Source: UBA6022 sp035704495
Lineage (GTDB): Bacteria; Patescibacteriota; Saccharimonadia; Saccharimonadales; Saccharimonadaceae
Assembly: GCA_035704495.1 (NCBI GenBank)
Contig: DASSWW010000036.1
Span: forward strand, 1-10,663
Direction of reading: 5' to 3'
Length of the DNA: 10,663 bases
The position numbers were made by a program, and so were the translations under genes. Shown here piece by piece: positions 1 through 6,268 of the stretch. The notes beneath the pieces were generated by a model. That model did no database searches, had not been told where the DNA came from, and was given only the letters and a program-made list of their open reading frames with translations. Position 1 is the first letter of the stretch, and each line of letters starts with the position of its first letter.

Positions 1-11
1 AGTACAATCAC

Positions 12-40
12 CTGGTGGCAATAAAAAGGCGTGGTATGAT
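12..40 (+). promoter_or_regulatory. Putative extended -10 promoter for the first gene
   Basis: TATGAT at 35-40 is preceded by TG one base upstream (32-33), an extended -10 arrangement. The -35 region at about 12-17 is weak. A start near 47 would give a leader of about 20 nt containing the SD AGGAG at 56-60. The call rests on the motif only, and the window edge hides anything further upstream. Confidence 0.45.
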
Positions 41-66
41 ACATAGTAATACAACAGGAGAAAATA

Positions 67-540
67 ATGGATAAGTTACGTCGTCAATCAATGGATATTA
101 CCGCACCACGGGCTCGCGCTCAATCTTCGGATCCAGTCAAACTATCACGAAAAAATTTTATATTTCTTGGGGTTGGCTTGCTTGTTATCGTGGCAATGAT
201 TGTCGCCGCTATGGTGTATCAGCAACGTCACAACCAAGCTATCGCTACGGATCGTTACCAAGTTGTGTATCTGGTAACTGGTCAGATTTATTTTGGAAAA
301 TTGCAAAATACCACCGGAACCTATCTGACGTTGAAAGATGTTTATACCGTTCAAAACGAGGCAGACCCCAGCGCTCCGGACAGTAACGTGTCGTCACAAA
401 GTAAAATTATAAAAGTGTCGCAACAGGTCTACGGCCCCGAAAACAGTATGGCAATTCGGGCTGATCAAGTACAATTTTGGCAAAACCTGCGTAGTGACAG
501 CAAAGTAGCCAATGCTATTAAAACAGCGCCACAGCCGTAA
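67..540 (+). CDS. Single-pass membrane protein of unknown function
   Basis: I do not recognise a named family. The 157-aa protein has a basic, probably cytoplasmic N-terminus (residues 1-30), one hydrophobic helix at about 31-50, and an outer domain of about 107 residues that looks beta-rich and lacks cysteine. The positive charges before the helix suggest N-in/C-out topology. Residues 67-92 follow the spacing V-x-L-x2-G-x4-G-x-L, then L-x-D-V, which resembles an Sm1/SH3-like small barrel motif; that is a pattern match only. ATG 67 is supported by SD AGGAG at 56-60, spaced 6 nt. mutM starts 11 nt after the stop with no SD of its own, so the two are probably co-transcribed. Similar short anchored proteins are common in Patescibacteria, but I cannot assign a role. 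Confidence 0.8.
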   Translation: MDKLRRQSMDITAPRARAQSSDPVKLSRKNFIFLGVGLLVIVAMIVAAMVYQQRHNQAIATDRYQVVYLVTGQIYFGKLQNTTGTYLTLKDVYTVQNEADPSAPDSNVSSQSKIIKVSQQVYGPENSMAIRADQVQFWQNLRSDSKVANAIKTAPQP

Positions 541-551
541 AGTGAATTTGC

Positions 552-1418
552 ATGCCTGAACTACCCGAAGTTGAAACCGTTCGTCGCGGACTGCAAACGT
601 TAATTGTTAATCGGACCGTTAAAGCGGTAACCCACGACACACCCAAGGGCTTTCCTAACGCACCGAGCGACGTGCAGCAATTTTTGATTGGTGCGACGGT
701 GACTGGTGTTCGTCGCCGCGCCAAAGTATTGTTGATTGATTTGTCGACCGATTACACATTGGTTATTCATTTAAAAATGACGGGGCAGCTGGTGTATCGT
801 GGTGAACAGGTGTTTGGGGCGGGGCATCCCAATGACAGTTTAATTGGCAAGTTGCCCGATCGTTCGACGCGGGTGACGATTACTTTTAGCGATGATACGC
901 ATCTGTTTTTTAACGATCAACGCAAATTTGGCTGGATGCGATTAATGCCGACGTTAGAAGTGCCAAACATCGATTTTATGAAAAAAGTTGGCCCCGAACC
1001 GCTAGAAGCGGACTTTACGCCCGAAGAGTTTGCTGCACGGTTTACTCGGCGCGCAAAAACTAGTATCAAAGCTGTGCTGCTGGACCAAACGATAGTAGCG
1101 GGCGTCGGGAATATTTATGCCGATGAATCGTTATGGGGCGCCAAAATTCATCCAAAACGGTTAGTCGGGTCAATCACACCTGCAGAATTCGCCGTTTTGT
1201 ATAGCGAATTGCGAGCTGTCATGAACCAAGCCATCGAAAAGGGTGGAAGTACCGATAAAAACTACTTGAATGCCGAAGGTAAACGCGGCAATTACCTTGA
1301 TTTTGCCCGCGCGTTTCGCCGCGAAGGCCAACCGTGCCCCCGTTGCGGCACCGAAATCATCAAATTCAAAGCCGCCGGACGTGGTACGCATATTTGCCCC
1401 AATTGTCAGCAGCTATAA
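552..1418 (+). CDS. mutM: Formamidopyrimidine-DNA glycosylase (Fpg/MutM)
   Basis: This is a bifunctional base-excision repair enzyme that removes oxidised purines such as 8-oxoguanine and cleaves the abasic site by beta,delta-elimination. The protein has 288 aa, near the family's usual 270-290. It opens with the diagnostic MPELPEVE; Pro2 becomes the catalytic N-terminus after Met removal, next to Glu3. Lys58 sits in the RRAKVL context of the conserved catalytic lysine. LKMTG (about 75-79) and the RKFG segment match the lesion-binding face. A helix-two-turn-helix with AGVGNIYADE follows. The C-terminal zinc finger is complete: Cys262, Cys265, Cys282 and Cys285, with the GRGTH arginine before the third cysteine. 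The start is fixed by the required MPEL terminus although no good SD is visible, so translation is probably coupled to the upstream gene. It appears intact. Confidence 0.96.
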   Translation: MPELPEVETVRRGLQTLIVNRTVKAVTHDTPKGFPNAPSDVQQFLIGATVTGVRRRAKVLLIDLSTDYTLVIHLKMTGQLVYRGEQVFGAGHPNDSLIGKLPDRSTRVTITFSDDTHLFFNDQRKFGWMRLMPTLEVPNIDFMKKVGPEPLEADFTPEEFAARFTRRAKTSIKAVLLDQTIVAGVGNIYADESLWGAKIHPKRLVGSITPAEFAVLYSELRAVMNQAIEKGGSTDKNYLNAEGKRGNYLDFARAFRREGQPCPRCGTEIIKFKAAGRGTHICPNCQQL

Positions 1419-1420
1419 GC

Positions 1421-1426
1421 TATACT
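1421..1426 (+). promoter_or_regulatory. Possible -10 element directly upstream of holA
   Basis: TATACT (5 of 6 to TATAAT) ends 8 nt before the holA ATG, in the 16-nt gap after mutM. No SD is visible and no convincing -35 is found. If active, it would produce a leaderless or near-leaderless holA mRNA. It may equally be chance in AT-rich spacer. Confidence 0.3.
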
Positions 1427-1434
1427 AAGTAGTA

Positions 1435-2346
1435 ATGATTACTGTCCTTGCTGGTGAAAATAGTTTTGAAATACATCGCGCGCTGCAAAAAATCGTCGGC
1501 GGTTTTGCTGGTGTTGCCGAAACAGTCGACGGCAGCGAATTAGAATTAAAACAGCTACCTGATTTGCTGATGGGCGGAACATTATTTGCCAGCAACCGCT
1601 TGGTGATTATTAAAAATTTATCTGACAATAAAACCGTCTGGACCGATTTTGGTGATTGGTTGCCACGGCTGAGTGACGATATTGACGTCGTGTTAGTGGA
1701 AGCAAAACTAGACAAGCGAACGAAAACATATAAAGACCTGCAAAAAAACGCAACGATTCAGGATTTTCCCGCGTGGTCCGAACGCGATAACGCGAAAGCA
1801 GAACAATGGGTGACGCAAGAAGCAGCAGCGCTGGACTGCTCGATTGATAAAAAATGTATTCGATTGCTAGTGGCACGAGTCGGCGTGGACCAATGGTCGC
1901 TGTATCAAGCATTGCAAAAATTGGCAGTGCTGGATGATATAAGACCGGAGATCATTAGTGAAGTCATCGACGCTAATCCAACAGAAAACGTTTTTGAACT
2001 GTTCCAGGCAGCCCTGCAAGGCAACCCGACCAAAGTAAAACAAATGATTGCGACATTATCGCTGACCGAAGATCATTACCGCTTATTTGGATTACTCAGT
2101 GGCCAAGCATTTCAATTGGCAACGCTTGCCGTCAGCGAAAAATCCAGCGCAGAAGTTGCCAAAGATTTGGGCGTGCATCCTTATGGACTGTCAAAAGTAG
2201 CACCAGCCGCTAAACAGTTAGGTAAGTCGGGCGCAAAAAAAGTCATCGCCGCATTCGCAGAGGCTGACACCGGCATGAAAACATCTGTCGCCGAGCCGTG
2301 GTTGCTGATAGAACGCGCGTTGATAAAAATCGCTGGTCTGCACTAA
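1435..2346 (+). CDS. holA: DNA polymerase III subunit delta (HolA)
   Basis: This is the delta subunit of the clamp loader, which opens the beta sliding clamp during replication. The 303-aa protein starts MITVLAGENSFEIHRAL, the typical delta N-terminal strand followed by the G-E/D-x-F turn. Residues of the type LLMGGTLFASNRLVIIKN (about 44-62) match the family's 'slf.ekrlvvi' block. A middle segment with D-A-N-P-T-E-N-V-F-E-L-F and the helical C-terminal collar (about 200-303) follow. Family members are usually 320-345 aa, so this one is compact, as expected for a reduced genome. It starts 16 nt after mutM with no SD; either coupling or the TATACT at 1421-1426 may serve it. It converges on the prepilin gene with only 7 bp between the stops. 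Confidence 0.88.
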   Translation: MITVLAGENSFEIHRALQKIVGGFAGVAETVDGSELELKQLPDLLMGGTLFASNRLVIIKNLSDNKTVWTDFGDWLPRLSDDIDVVLVEAKLDKRTKTYKDLQKNATIQDFPAWSERDNAKAEQWVTQEAAALDCSIDKKCIRLLVARVGVDQWSLYQALQKLAVLDDIRPEIISEVIDANPTENVFELFQAALQGNPTKVKQMIATLSLTEDHYRLFGLLSGQAFQLATLAVSEKSSAEVAKDLGVHPYGLSKVAPAAKQLGKSGAKKVIAAFAEADTGMKTSVAEPWLLIERALIKIAGLH

Positions 2347-2352
2347 GCAGGC
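2325..2352 (-). terminator. Weak candidate terminator for the prepilin gene inside the holA 3' end
   Basis: On the minus strand a 6-bp stem (2336-2341 with 2347-2352, including one GT pair) is followed, after a short gap, by ATTTTT at 2330-2325. The hairpin is weak and the U-run is not adjacent. I list it because no better terminator exists between these convergent genes. Confidence 0.2.
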
Positions 2353-2353
2353 G

Positions 2354-2914
2354 CTATGGTGTTTGCGTATTAGAAAATACGGCTTGTGTGCTGTTTTCTG
2401 CCCAGTGCGAACCGAAGCTGCCATCGGGCATAGTGCAAGTAAGAGTTTGCGAGCTAGTTGGAATGTTGCCACTTTCGTAGCCGTAAGCAACTAATACGTA
2501 AAACGGTTCAGTGCAGGCGCCATAGCCATTGGGCCCACTTGCCCAATAAATATAATAATGGTTGTTGTCGTTAAGTGGGTCAACTTGAACGCTATTTAGT
2601 ATACCTTCGTCGACTAGCTCGGTTTGCCAGCTGCCATTGGTGGCGACGCTGTATTCATAACTCGATCCGTATCGAGGGCTAAATCCAGCCGGCTGATTTG
2701 TCCCAATACTATCTCGTGGTGGGTAGGTGGGGTTGCTGGTGCGGTATATTTCCAGAGCTTTTTGAATACTTGCCATGTCGCTTGTGCGGGCTGTATCACG
2801 TGCGCGTTGTTGAATGCCGCTATAGGTAACAACTGTTATAGCGGCTAAAATGCCAATAATAACGATGACGATGAGTAATTCTACGATTGTAAAACCGCTT
2901 TTGCTTTTGTACAT
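2354..2914 (-). CDS. Type IV prepilin (major/minor pilin-like protein)
   Basis: This is an inner-membrane precursor processed by a PilD-type prepilin peptidase and assembled into a type IV pilus used for adhesion or twitching. The 186-aa protein has a short basic leader ending in KSG, cleavage expected before Phe8, then FTIVELL with the conserved Glu at mature position +5 (Glu12) and a hydrophobic helix to about residue 30. An amphipathic helix (about 31-60) leads to a pilin-like head. Cys134 and Cys160 could form the C-terminal D-region disulfide. DP at 112-113 and an aromatic YYIYW stretch match pilin-like proteins of CPR bacteria. There is no SD before ATG 2914; instead a -10-like TACAAT ends 6 nt upstream. 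No pilB, pilC, pilT or pilD lies in the window, so the assembly machinery must be elsewhere. Whether it is a major or minor pilin cannot be told. Confidence 0.9.
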   Translation of the reverse strand: MYKSKSGFTIVELLIVIVIIGILAAITVVTYSGIQQRARDTARTSDMASIQKALEIYRTSNPTYPPRDSIGTNQPAGFSPRYGSSYEYSVATNGSWQTELVDEGILNSVQVDPLNDNNHYYIYWASGPNGYGACTEPFYVLVAYGYESGNIPTSSQTLTCTMPDGSFGSHWAENSTQAVFSNTQTP

Positions 2915-2920
2915 AGCTAT

Positions 2921-2950
2921 ATTGTAGTCGGCGCAGGGCTAAAATTACAA
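2921..2950 (-). promoter_or_regulatory. Promoter of the prepilin gene, possibly giving a leaderless mRNA
   Basis: Read on the minus strand, TTGTAA (2950-2945) is followed by an 18-bp spacer and TACAAT (2926-2921). The -10 ends only 6 nt before the ATG, so the expected transcription start falls at or next to the start codon. No SD could fit. The promoter lies directly after the rpsT terminator. Confidence 0.5.
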
Positions 2951-2957
2951 GCACAGC

Positions 2958-2986
2958 AAAAACCCCACTCGATAGTAGAGTGGGGT
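2958..2986 (-). terminator. Rho-independent terminator of rpsT
   Basis: A perfect 9-bp GC-rich stem (2962-2970 with 2978-2986) with a 7-nt loop is followed on the minus strand by five T. It begins 17 nt after the rpsT stop codon. Confidence 0.88.
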
Positions 2987-3003
2987 GAATGTTGGCTAAA
3001 TAA

Positions 3004-3444
3004 TTATTTGGTAGCTTTTTTAGCGGCTGGCTTTTTTGCTGGTGCTTTTTTAGCAGTGGTTGCTTTGGCGGCTGGTTTTTTAGCAGCTGCGGTTTTTGTC
3101 GTCGCTGTTTTAGTAGCTGGTTTTTTAACAGCAGCTGCTTTTGGTGCGGCTTTGCTGGCAGGGGCTTTGGCAGTAGTGCTCTTTTTAGCGGGCGTTAGTT
3201 TGACCCCAGCGTCTTTTGCTACCTTGGCTAGCTGTGCTTTGCGGCGGGCAACGGTGTTCTTTTTTAACAAACCTTTCTTAACAGCGGTATCTAACTCGCT
3301 GTGAGCAGCACTCAGGCCTTGGCTGGTTGGCTTTGCCAAAAATGCTTTGGTAGCGTCTTTGATGTCGCGCTTAATACCAACGTTGCGCTCGTTGCGCTTG
3401 ATGGTTTGTTTCATTCGTTTCATGGCTGATTTAATAATTGGCAT
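3004..3444 (-). CDS. rpsT: Small ribosomal subunit protein bS20 with long Ala/Lys/Pro tail
   Basis: bS20 is a primary 16S rRNA binder of the 30S body. Residues 1-84 form the usual basic three-helix core: MPIIKSAMKRMKQ, then NERN and a KKGLLKKNTVARRKAQL segment typical of the family's C-terminal helix. Normal bS20 ends near residue 85-90, but this one continues for about 62 residues (85-146) made almost only of Ala, Lys, Pro and Thr in KKPAA-like units, resembling the C-terminal tail of histone H1 or AlgP-type bacterial proteins. The tail reads through cleanly to a stop followed by a terminator, so it is part of the gene. ATG 3444 is supported by AAAGGAA just upstream at a normal spacing. The gene stands alone, with its own promoter and terminator. 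Confidence 0.92.
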   Translation of the reverse strand: MPIIKSAMKRMKQTIKRNERNVGIKRDIKDATKAFLAKPTSQGLSAAHSELDTAVKKGLLKKNTVARRKAQLAKVAKDAGVKLTPAKKSTTAKAPASKAAPKAAAVKKPATKTATTKTAAAKKPAAKATTAKKAPAKKPAAKKATK

Positions 3445-3490
3445 ATTGTTCCTTTACCGCTTAATAAGTTATAGATATAATCAAGGTGTC

Positions 3491-3519
3491 ATTATAGGGG
3501 AAAACCCTAACCTTGTAAA
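3491..3519 (-). promoter_or_regulatory. Near-consensus sigma70-type promoter of rpsT
   Basis: On the minus strand TTTACA (3519-3514), a 17-bp spacer and a perfect TATAAT (3496-3491) are present. A start near 3484 gives a leader of about 40 nt with an SD. Strength is expected to be high, as for ribosomal protein genes. Confidence 0.8.
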
Positions 3520-3533
3520 GTGTCATAACATCG

Positions 3534-3563
3534 TTGACGATAACAAACTACTTATGGTATAGT
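3534..3563 (+). promoter_or_regulatory. Extended -10 promoter of the DHH-like gene, back to back with the rpsT promoter
   Basis: TTGACG (3534-3539), an 18-bp spacer and TATAGT (3558-3563) preceded by TG (3555-3556). The -35 element lies 14 bp from the -35 of the divergent rpsT promoter. The leader would be about 38 nt, with SD AGGAAA at 3595-3600. Confidence 0.72.
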
Positions 3564-3607
3564 GAAGTCAAAATCTGAACAAAAAATAAAAAGCAGGAAA
3601 ACACCTC

Positions 3608-5515
3608 ATGAACGATGGCAACGCCAAGCAGCAAATCGTCGACAAGATTAAAAATAGTAGCAATATTTTGGTCACTGTCAGTAATAATCCATCAGTCGAT
3701 GAATTAAGTGCGGCGCTAGGGTTGACGTTGATGCTGAATAAAATGAGCAAACACGCCACAGCGGTGTTTAGCGGGGCGATTCCACCGGCAATTACGTTCC
3801 TCGATCCTCAGAAAACCTTTGAAAACACCGTCGATAGCCTGCGTGATTTTATTATCGCACTCGATAAAGAAAAGGCGGACCATCTGCGCTACAAAGTCGA
3901 AGGTGAAGTCGTCAAGATATTTATTACGCCGTATCGCACCACCATTACCAGTGATGACCTTGATTTTAGCCAAGGCGATTACAATGTCGAACTGGTGTTG
4001 GCGCTAAATGTGAAAAAACGCGACAACCTTGACCAAGCTTTGGCCGCACACGGTCGCATTTTGCATGATGCCACCGTGGTGACGATGAGCATTGACGATA
4101 AAAGCGAATTGGGTAGCCTGGACTGGCACGAAAATAATGCCAGTAGTTTGAGCGAAATGTTGGTCAGTTTGAGCGACGCGCTAAAGGGCGACAAGCCGCT
4201 ACTTGACGAACAAATTGCTACAGCGTTTTTGACAGGTGTCGTTGCGGCAACCGATCGTTTTAGTAATAATCGAACGTCGTCCAAGGTGATGACGATGGCG
4301 GCGCAGTTAATGGCAGCTGGCGCAAACCAACAATTAATTGCTGCAAAATTAGAAGACGCCAACGAAATCGGACCTGATGTCCGCAGCACTCCACCTGATC
4401 GTTTAGGTAATTCTGACGGCACGACCGATTTATCCGAAGGCCAGTCAACAAAGCTAGACCGTTCAAATAAAAAAGCAGCCGCCTCTGAGTCTAAAAAAGA
4501 TGATGGGTCGTTGGCAATTTCTCATCCGTCAGACAATGCTGACGAGCAAGCACCTGCGATGACAATTGCCCAGCAAGAAGAAGCAGCCAAAGCGGCTGAA
4601 CAAACTTTGGCCGAGCAATTGCCAACTGTCGTACCTATGTCGGCACCACCTTTGGCTGATTTGCAAAAAGATCTGGCCGCAGAAGCTGCTGCCACTACTT
4701 CGCAACCGCCACTGAGTGGCGAGGTGAGTAACGAGGTTTGGAAAAACCATGGTACAAATCAAACCCCAAGTATGGGCGGGGCATTGAATGCCACAACTGA
4801 ACAGGCGGGTGAAGACAAGCGCAAAGCCGAAGAAGCGGATCGAAATCATACCATCTTGACGCACAGTAACGGTGATTATATCGGCAGCAATGCGCCGACG
4901 TATCAATCAGTACTTAACTCGGCTAACTTACCAGACGACGAGCCGTCGGTACCGGATGTTTTTAGCGCTCCGATATCATCCGATCAAAAAGCGCCAGATT
5001 CAGCGCCAGCTGCCTCGATGAAGACGGAAAAAGCACCACCAGTGGAGCCGCCGATGCAATACGAACAGCCACCATTACCGCCGCAGCCATCATCAGCAGA
5101 ACCGATGGAATACGAACAAACGCCACCGCCGCCAAAGGTGACGCTTGCTGATATTGACCAACAGAATCGTCAGCCTCACGAAGACGCCCGGGCAGCCGTT
5201 GACGCGGCGTTTGATGACGCGCCATTTACTGAAGCGAATAATCCGCAAGCAGGCGTTGGTGGACAAATATTGGGTGAAATATCCCATGATACTCCACCCC
5301 AGCCAGATCCAGGCCTGCCACCGTTACCGGACTTTTCAACCTTGCCACCGTTACCGCCGTTGCCCGATTCGCAACAGCCAGTGGCATTAACAGCCGACCC
5401 TGTTTTACCGCCAGAAAAACTCGAAGATATGTTTACGCCGGCACCACCAAGTCAAGAACCGCCATCTGCGCCAAAATCAAACGACCCAGGCCAGTTTAAA
5501 ATACCTGGTCAGTAG
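3608..5515 (+). CDS. DHH-fold-like protein with lost catalytic motifs and a Pro-rich disordered tail
   Basis: Residues 1-255 resemble the N-terminal domain of DHH/DHHA1 phosphoesterases (NrnA oligoribonuclease/RecJ superfamily). The strand-loop SNNPSVDELSAALGL (25-39) sits where H-x2-PDxD-x2-GS is expected, IDDKSELGSLDWH (162-174) where the DHH motif is expected, and GVVAATDRFSNNRTS (210-224) where G-x3-DTG-x-F is expected. Most metal-binding residues are replaced, and no DHHA1 RNA-binding domain follows. Residues 256-635 are low complexity, rich in Pro, Ala, Asp and Glu, with no cysteine and no hydrophobic helix, so probably disordered. Two copies of a M-x-YEQ-x-P unit occur at 483-488 and 500-505, and LPPLP units at 570-586. 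ATG 3608 has SD AGGAAA at 3595-3600. The product is probably cytoplasmic, as there is no signal peptide. A scaffold or binding role is a guess; catalysis by the standard mechanism looks unlikely. Confidence 0.82.
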   Translation: MNDGNAKQQIVDKIKNSSNILVTVSNNPSVDELSAALGLTLMLNKMSKHATAVFSGAIPPAITFLDPQKTFENTVDSLRDFIIALDKEKADHLRYKVEGEVVKIFITPYRTTITSDDLDFSQGDYNVELVLALNVKKRDNLDQALAAHGRILHDATVVTMSIDDKSELGSLDWHENNASSLSEMLVSLSDALKGDKPLLDEQIATAFLTGVVAATDRFSNNRTSSKVMTMAAQLMAAGANQQLIAAKLEDANEIGPDVRSTPPDRLGNSDGTTDLSEGQSTKLDRSNKKAAASESKKDDGSLAISHPSDNADEQAPAMTIAQQEEAAKAAEQTLAEQLPTVVPMSAPPLADLQKDLAAEAAATTSQPPLSGEVSNEVWKNHGTNQTPSMGGALNATTEQAGEDKRKAEEADRNHTILTHSNGDYIGSNAPTYQSVLNSANLPDDEPSVPDVFSAPISSDQKAPDSAPAASMKTEKAPPVEPPMQYEQPPLPPQPSSAEPMEYEQTPPPPKVTLADIDQQNRQPHEDARAAVDAAFDDAPFTEANNPQAGVGGQILGEISHDTPPQPDPGLPPLPDFSTLPPLPPLPDSQQPVALTADPVLPPEKLEDMFTPAPPSQEPPSAPKSNDPGQFKIPGQ

Positions 5516-5536
5516 AGGTTAGCAAGTCGTATAGGG

Positions 5537-5563
5537 GAGGTGGTGAAATACCACCTCTTTTTT
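5537..5563 (+). terminator. Rho-independent terminator of the DHH-like gene
   Basis: An 8-bp perfect stem (5537-5544 with 5550-5557), a 5-nt loop and six T (5558-5563). The T-run overlaps the stop codon of the convergent PIG-L gene (5562-5564). On the minus strand no U-run follows the hairpin, so it acts mainly for the plus-strand gene. Confidence 0.9.
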
Positions 5564-6248
5564 ACTGCTTGATAATAAAGTAATTCAGCCCAAGTTGCTC
5601 GCCAAGCTGTTTGATATGTGTTTCGCCGTCACCTCGTTGGGTGTGGTGAGCACGAATAATCGCTATAATTTCGTCGCGAACCTGACGGGCGTCGATTACT
5701 TCATTAATTTCATCGTCGGTGCGACCTGGCTCCATGTACAGCCATGAAACGTCCATATTCGGTGCAACAGTGCGGGCGAGGCAGGCCAAGCGAATCCGCT
5801 GAAACCGAACATCATAGGCTTTCATCGTGTAAAACACAAAACAAGCGATACGGGCAGCAACAATATGGTCAATATGCCCAGTAATACCATTTAAATCGTT
5901 GGTCATAATTTCAATCTGGGCATCATCTGGCGCCGCCGCAATTATCGGTGTTATCAGATTAATGACGCGTTGGCTAGCTTCAATCATCGTGTGATTATTT
6001 AGCTGGCCGTCTTTGTACCCAAGGTACTGCATCGACTGCGCACCCATCAATTTACCAGCAGTTTGCCATTCTTTTAATCGGACAGCGCCCAAATCATTAT
6101 GATTATCGGGGTTCATGCCGCTATCTCCACTTGTTAGCGTCATCAAATGCACATCAGTACCAGCCCGCGATTCTAGCAGTAGCGTACCGCTAGGGCCAAA
6201 CGATTCGTCATCGGGGTGAGCAAATAAGGCAAATATGATTTTTTTCAT
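5562..6248 (-). CDS. PIG-L family (LmbE-like) N-acetylglucosaminyl deacetylase
   Basis: Members of this zinc-dependent family remove acetyl groups from N-acetylglucosaminyl substrates (for example MshB, BshB, PIG-L). The substrate here cannot be read from sequence. The 228-aa protein has the hallmark AHPDDE at residues 10-15 near the N-terminus and GHIDH at 124-128. By analogy with MshB, His11, Asp14 and His128 should hold zinc, Asp13 act as base, and His125 match the second catalytic histidine. The fold core is intact and the length is typical. There is no signal peptide, so it is probably cytoplasmic. In front of ATG 6248 there is AGAGG only 1 nt away, too close for a normal SD, and a -10-like TATACT 6 nt upstream. 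It is transcribed divergently from truB. No glycosyltransferase or thiol-cofactor gene lies nearby to indicate a pathway. Confidence 0.88.
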   Translation of the reverse strand: MKKIIFALFAHPDDESFGPSGTLLLESRAGTDVHLMTLTSGDSGMNPDNHNDLGAVRLKEWQTAGKLMGAQSMQYLGYKDGQLNNHTMIEASQRVINLITPIIAAAPDDAQIEIMTNDLNGITGHIDHIVAARIACFVFYTMKAYDVRFQRIRLACLARTVAPNMDVSWLYMEPGRTDDEINEVIDARQVRDEIIAIIRAHHTQRGDGETHIKQLGEQLGLNYFIIKQ

Positions 6249-6254
6249 ACCTCT

Positions 6255-6264
6255 AGTATAGAAT
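6255..6264. promoter_or_regulatory. Overlapping divergent -10 elements for the PIG-L gene and truB
   Basis: On the minus strand TATACT (6260-6255) ends 6 nt before the PIG-L ATG. On the plus strand TAGAAT (6259-6264) ends 4 nt before the first truB ATG (6269) and 7 nt before the second (6272). The whole gap between the divergent start codons is only 20 bp, so both promoters must lie here or inside the opposite gene. Neither -35 is convincing. Confidence 0.45.
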
Positions 6265-6268
6265 AGAT

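Noticed and set aside
3020..3190. Repeated GCTGG-T-run units that look like a tandem repeat or minisatellite
   Set aside because: The units vary in length and follow codons of the KKPA-type protein repeats in rpsT; no independent DNA repeat is needed.
3008..3304. 98-aa hydrophobic plus-strand open frame opposite rpsT, looking like a membrane protein
   Set aside because: Its Ala/Phe/Leu/Val composition is the direct antisense of the Ala/Lys tail of bS20. It has no separate promoter or SD, and rpsT has a clear promoter, SD and terminator.
3979..4422. 147-aa minus-strand open frame inside the DHH-like gene
   Set aside because: It has no SD or promoter, no recognisable domain, and lies fully opposite a gene with a good promoter, SD and terminator.
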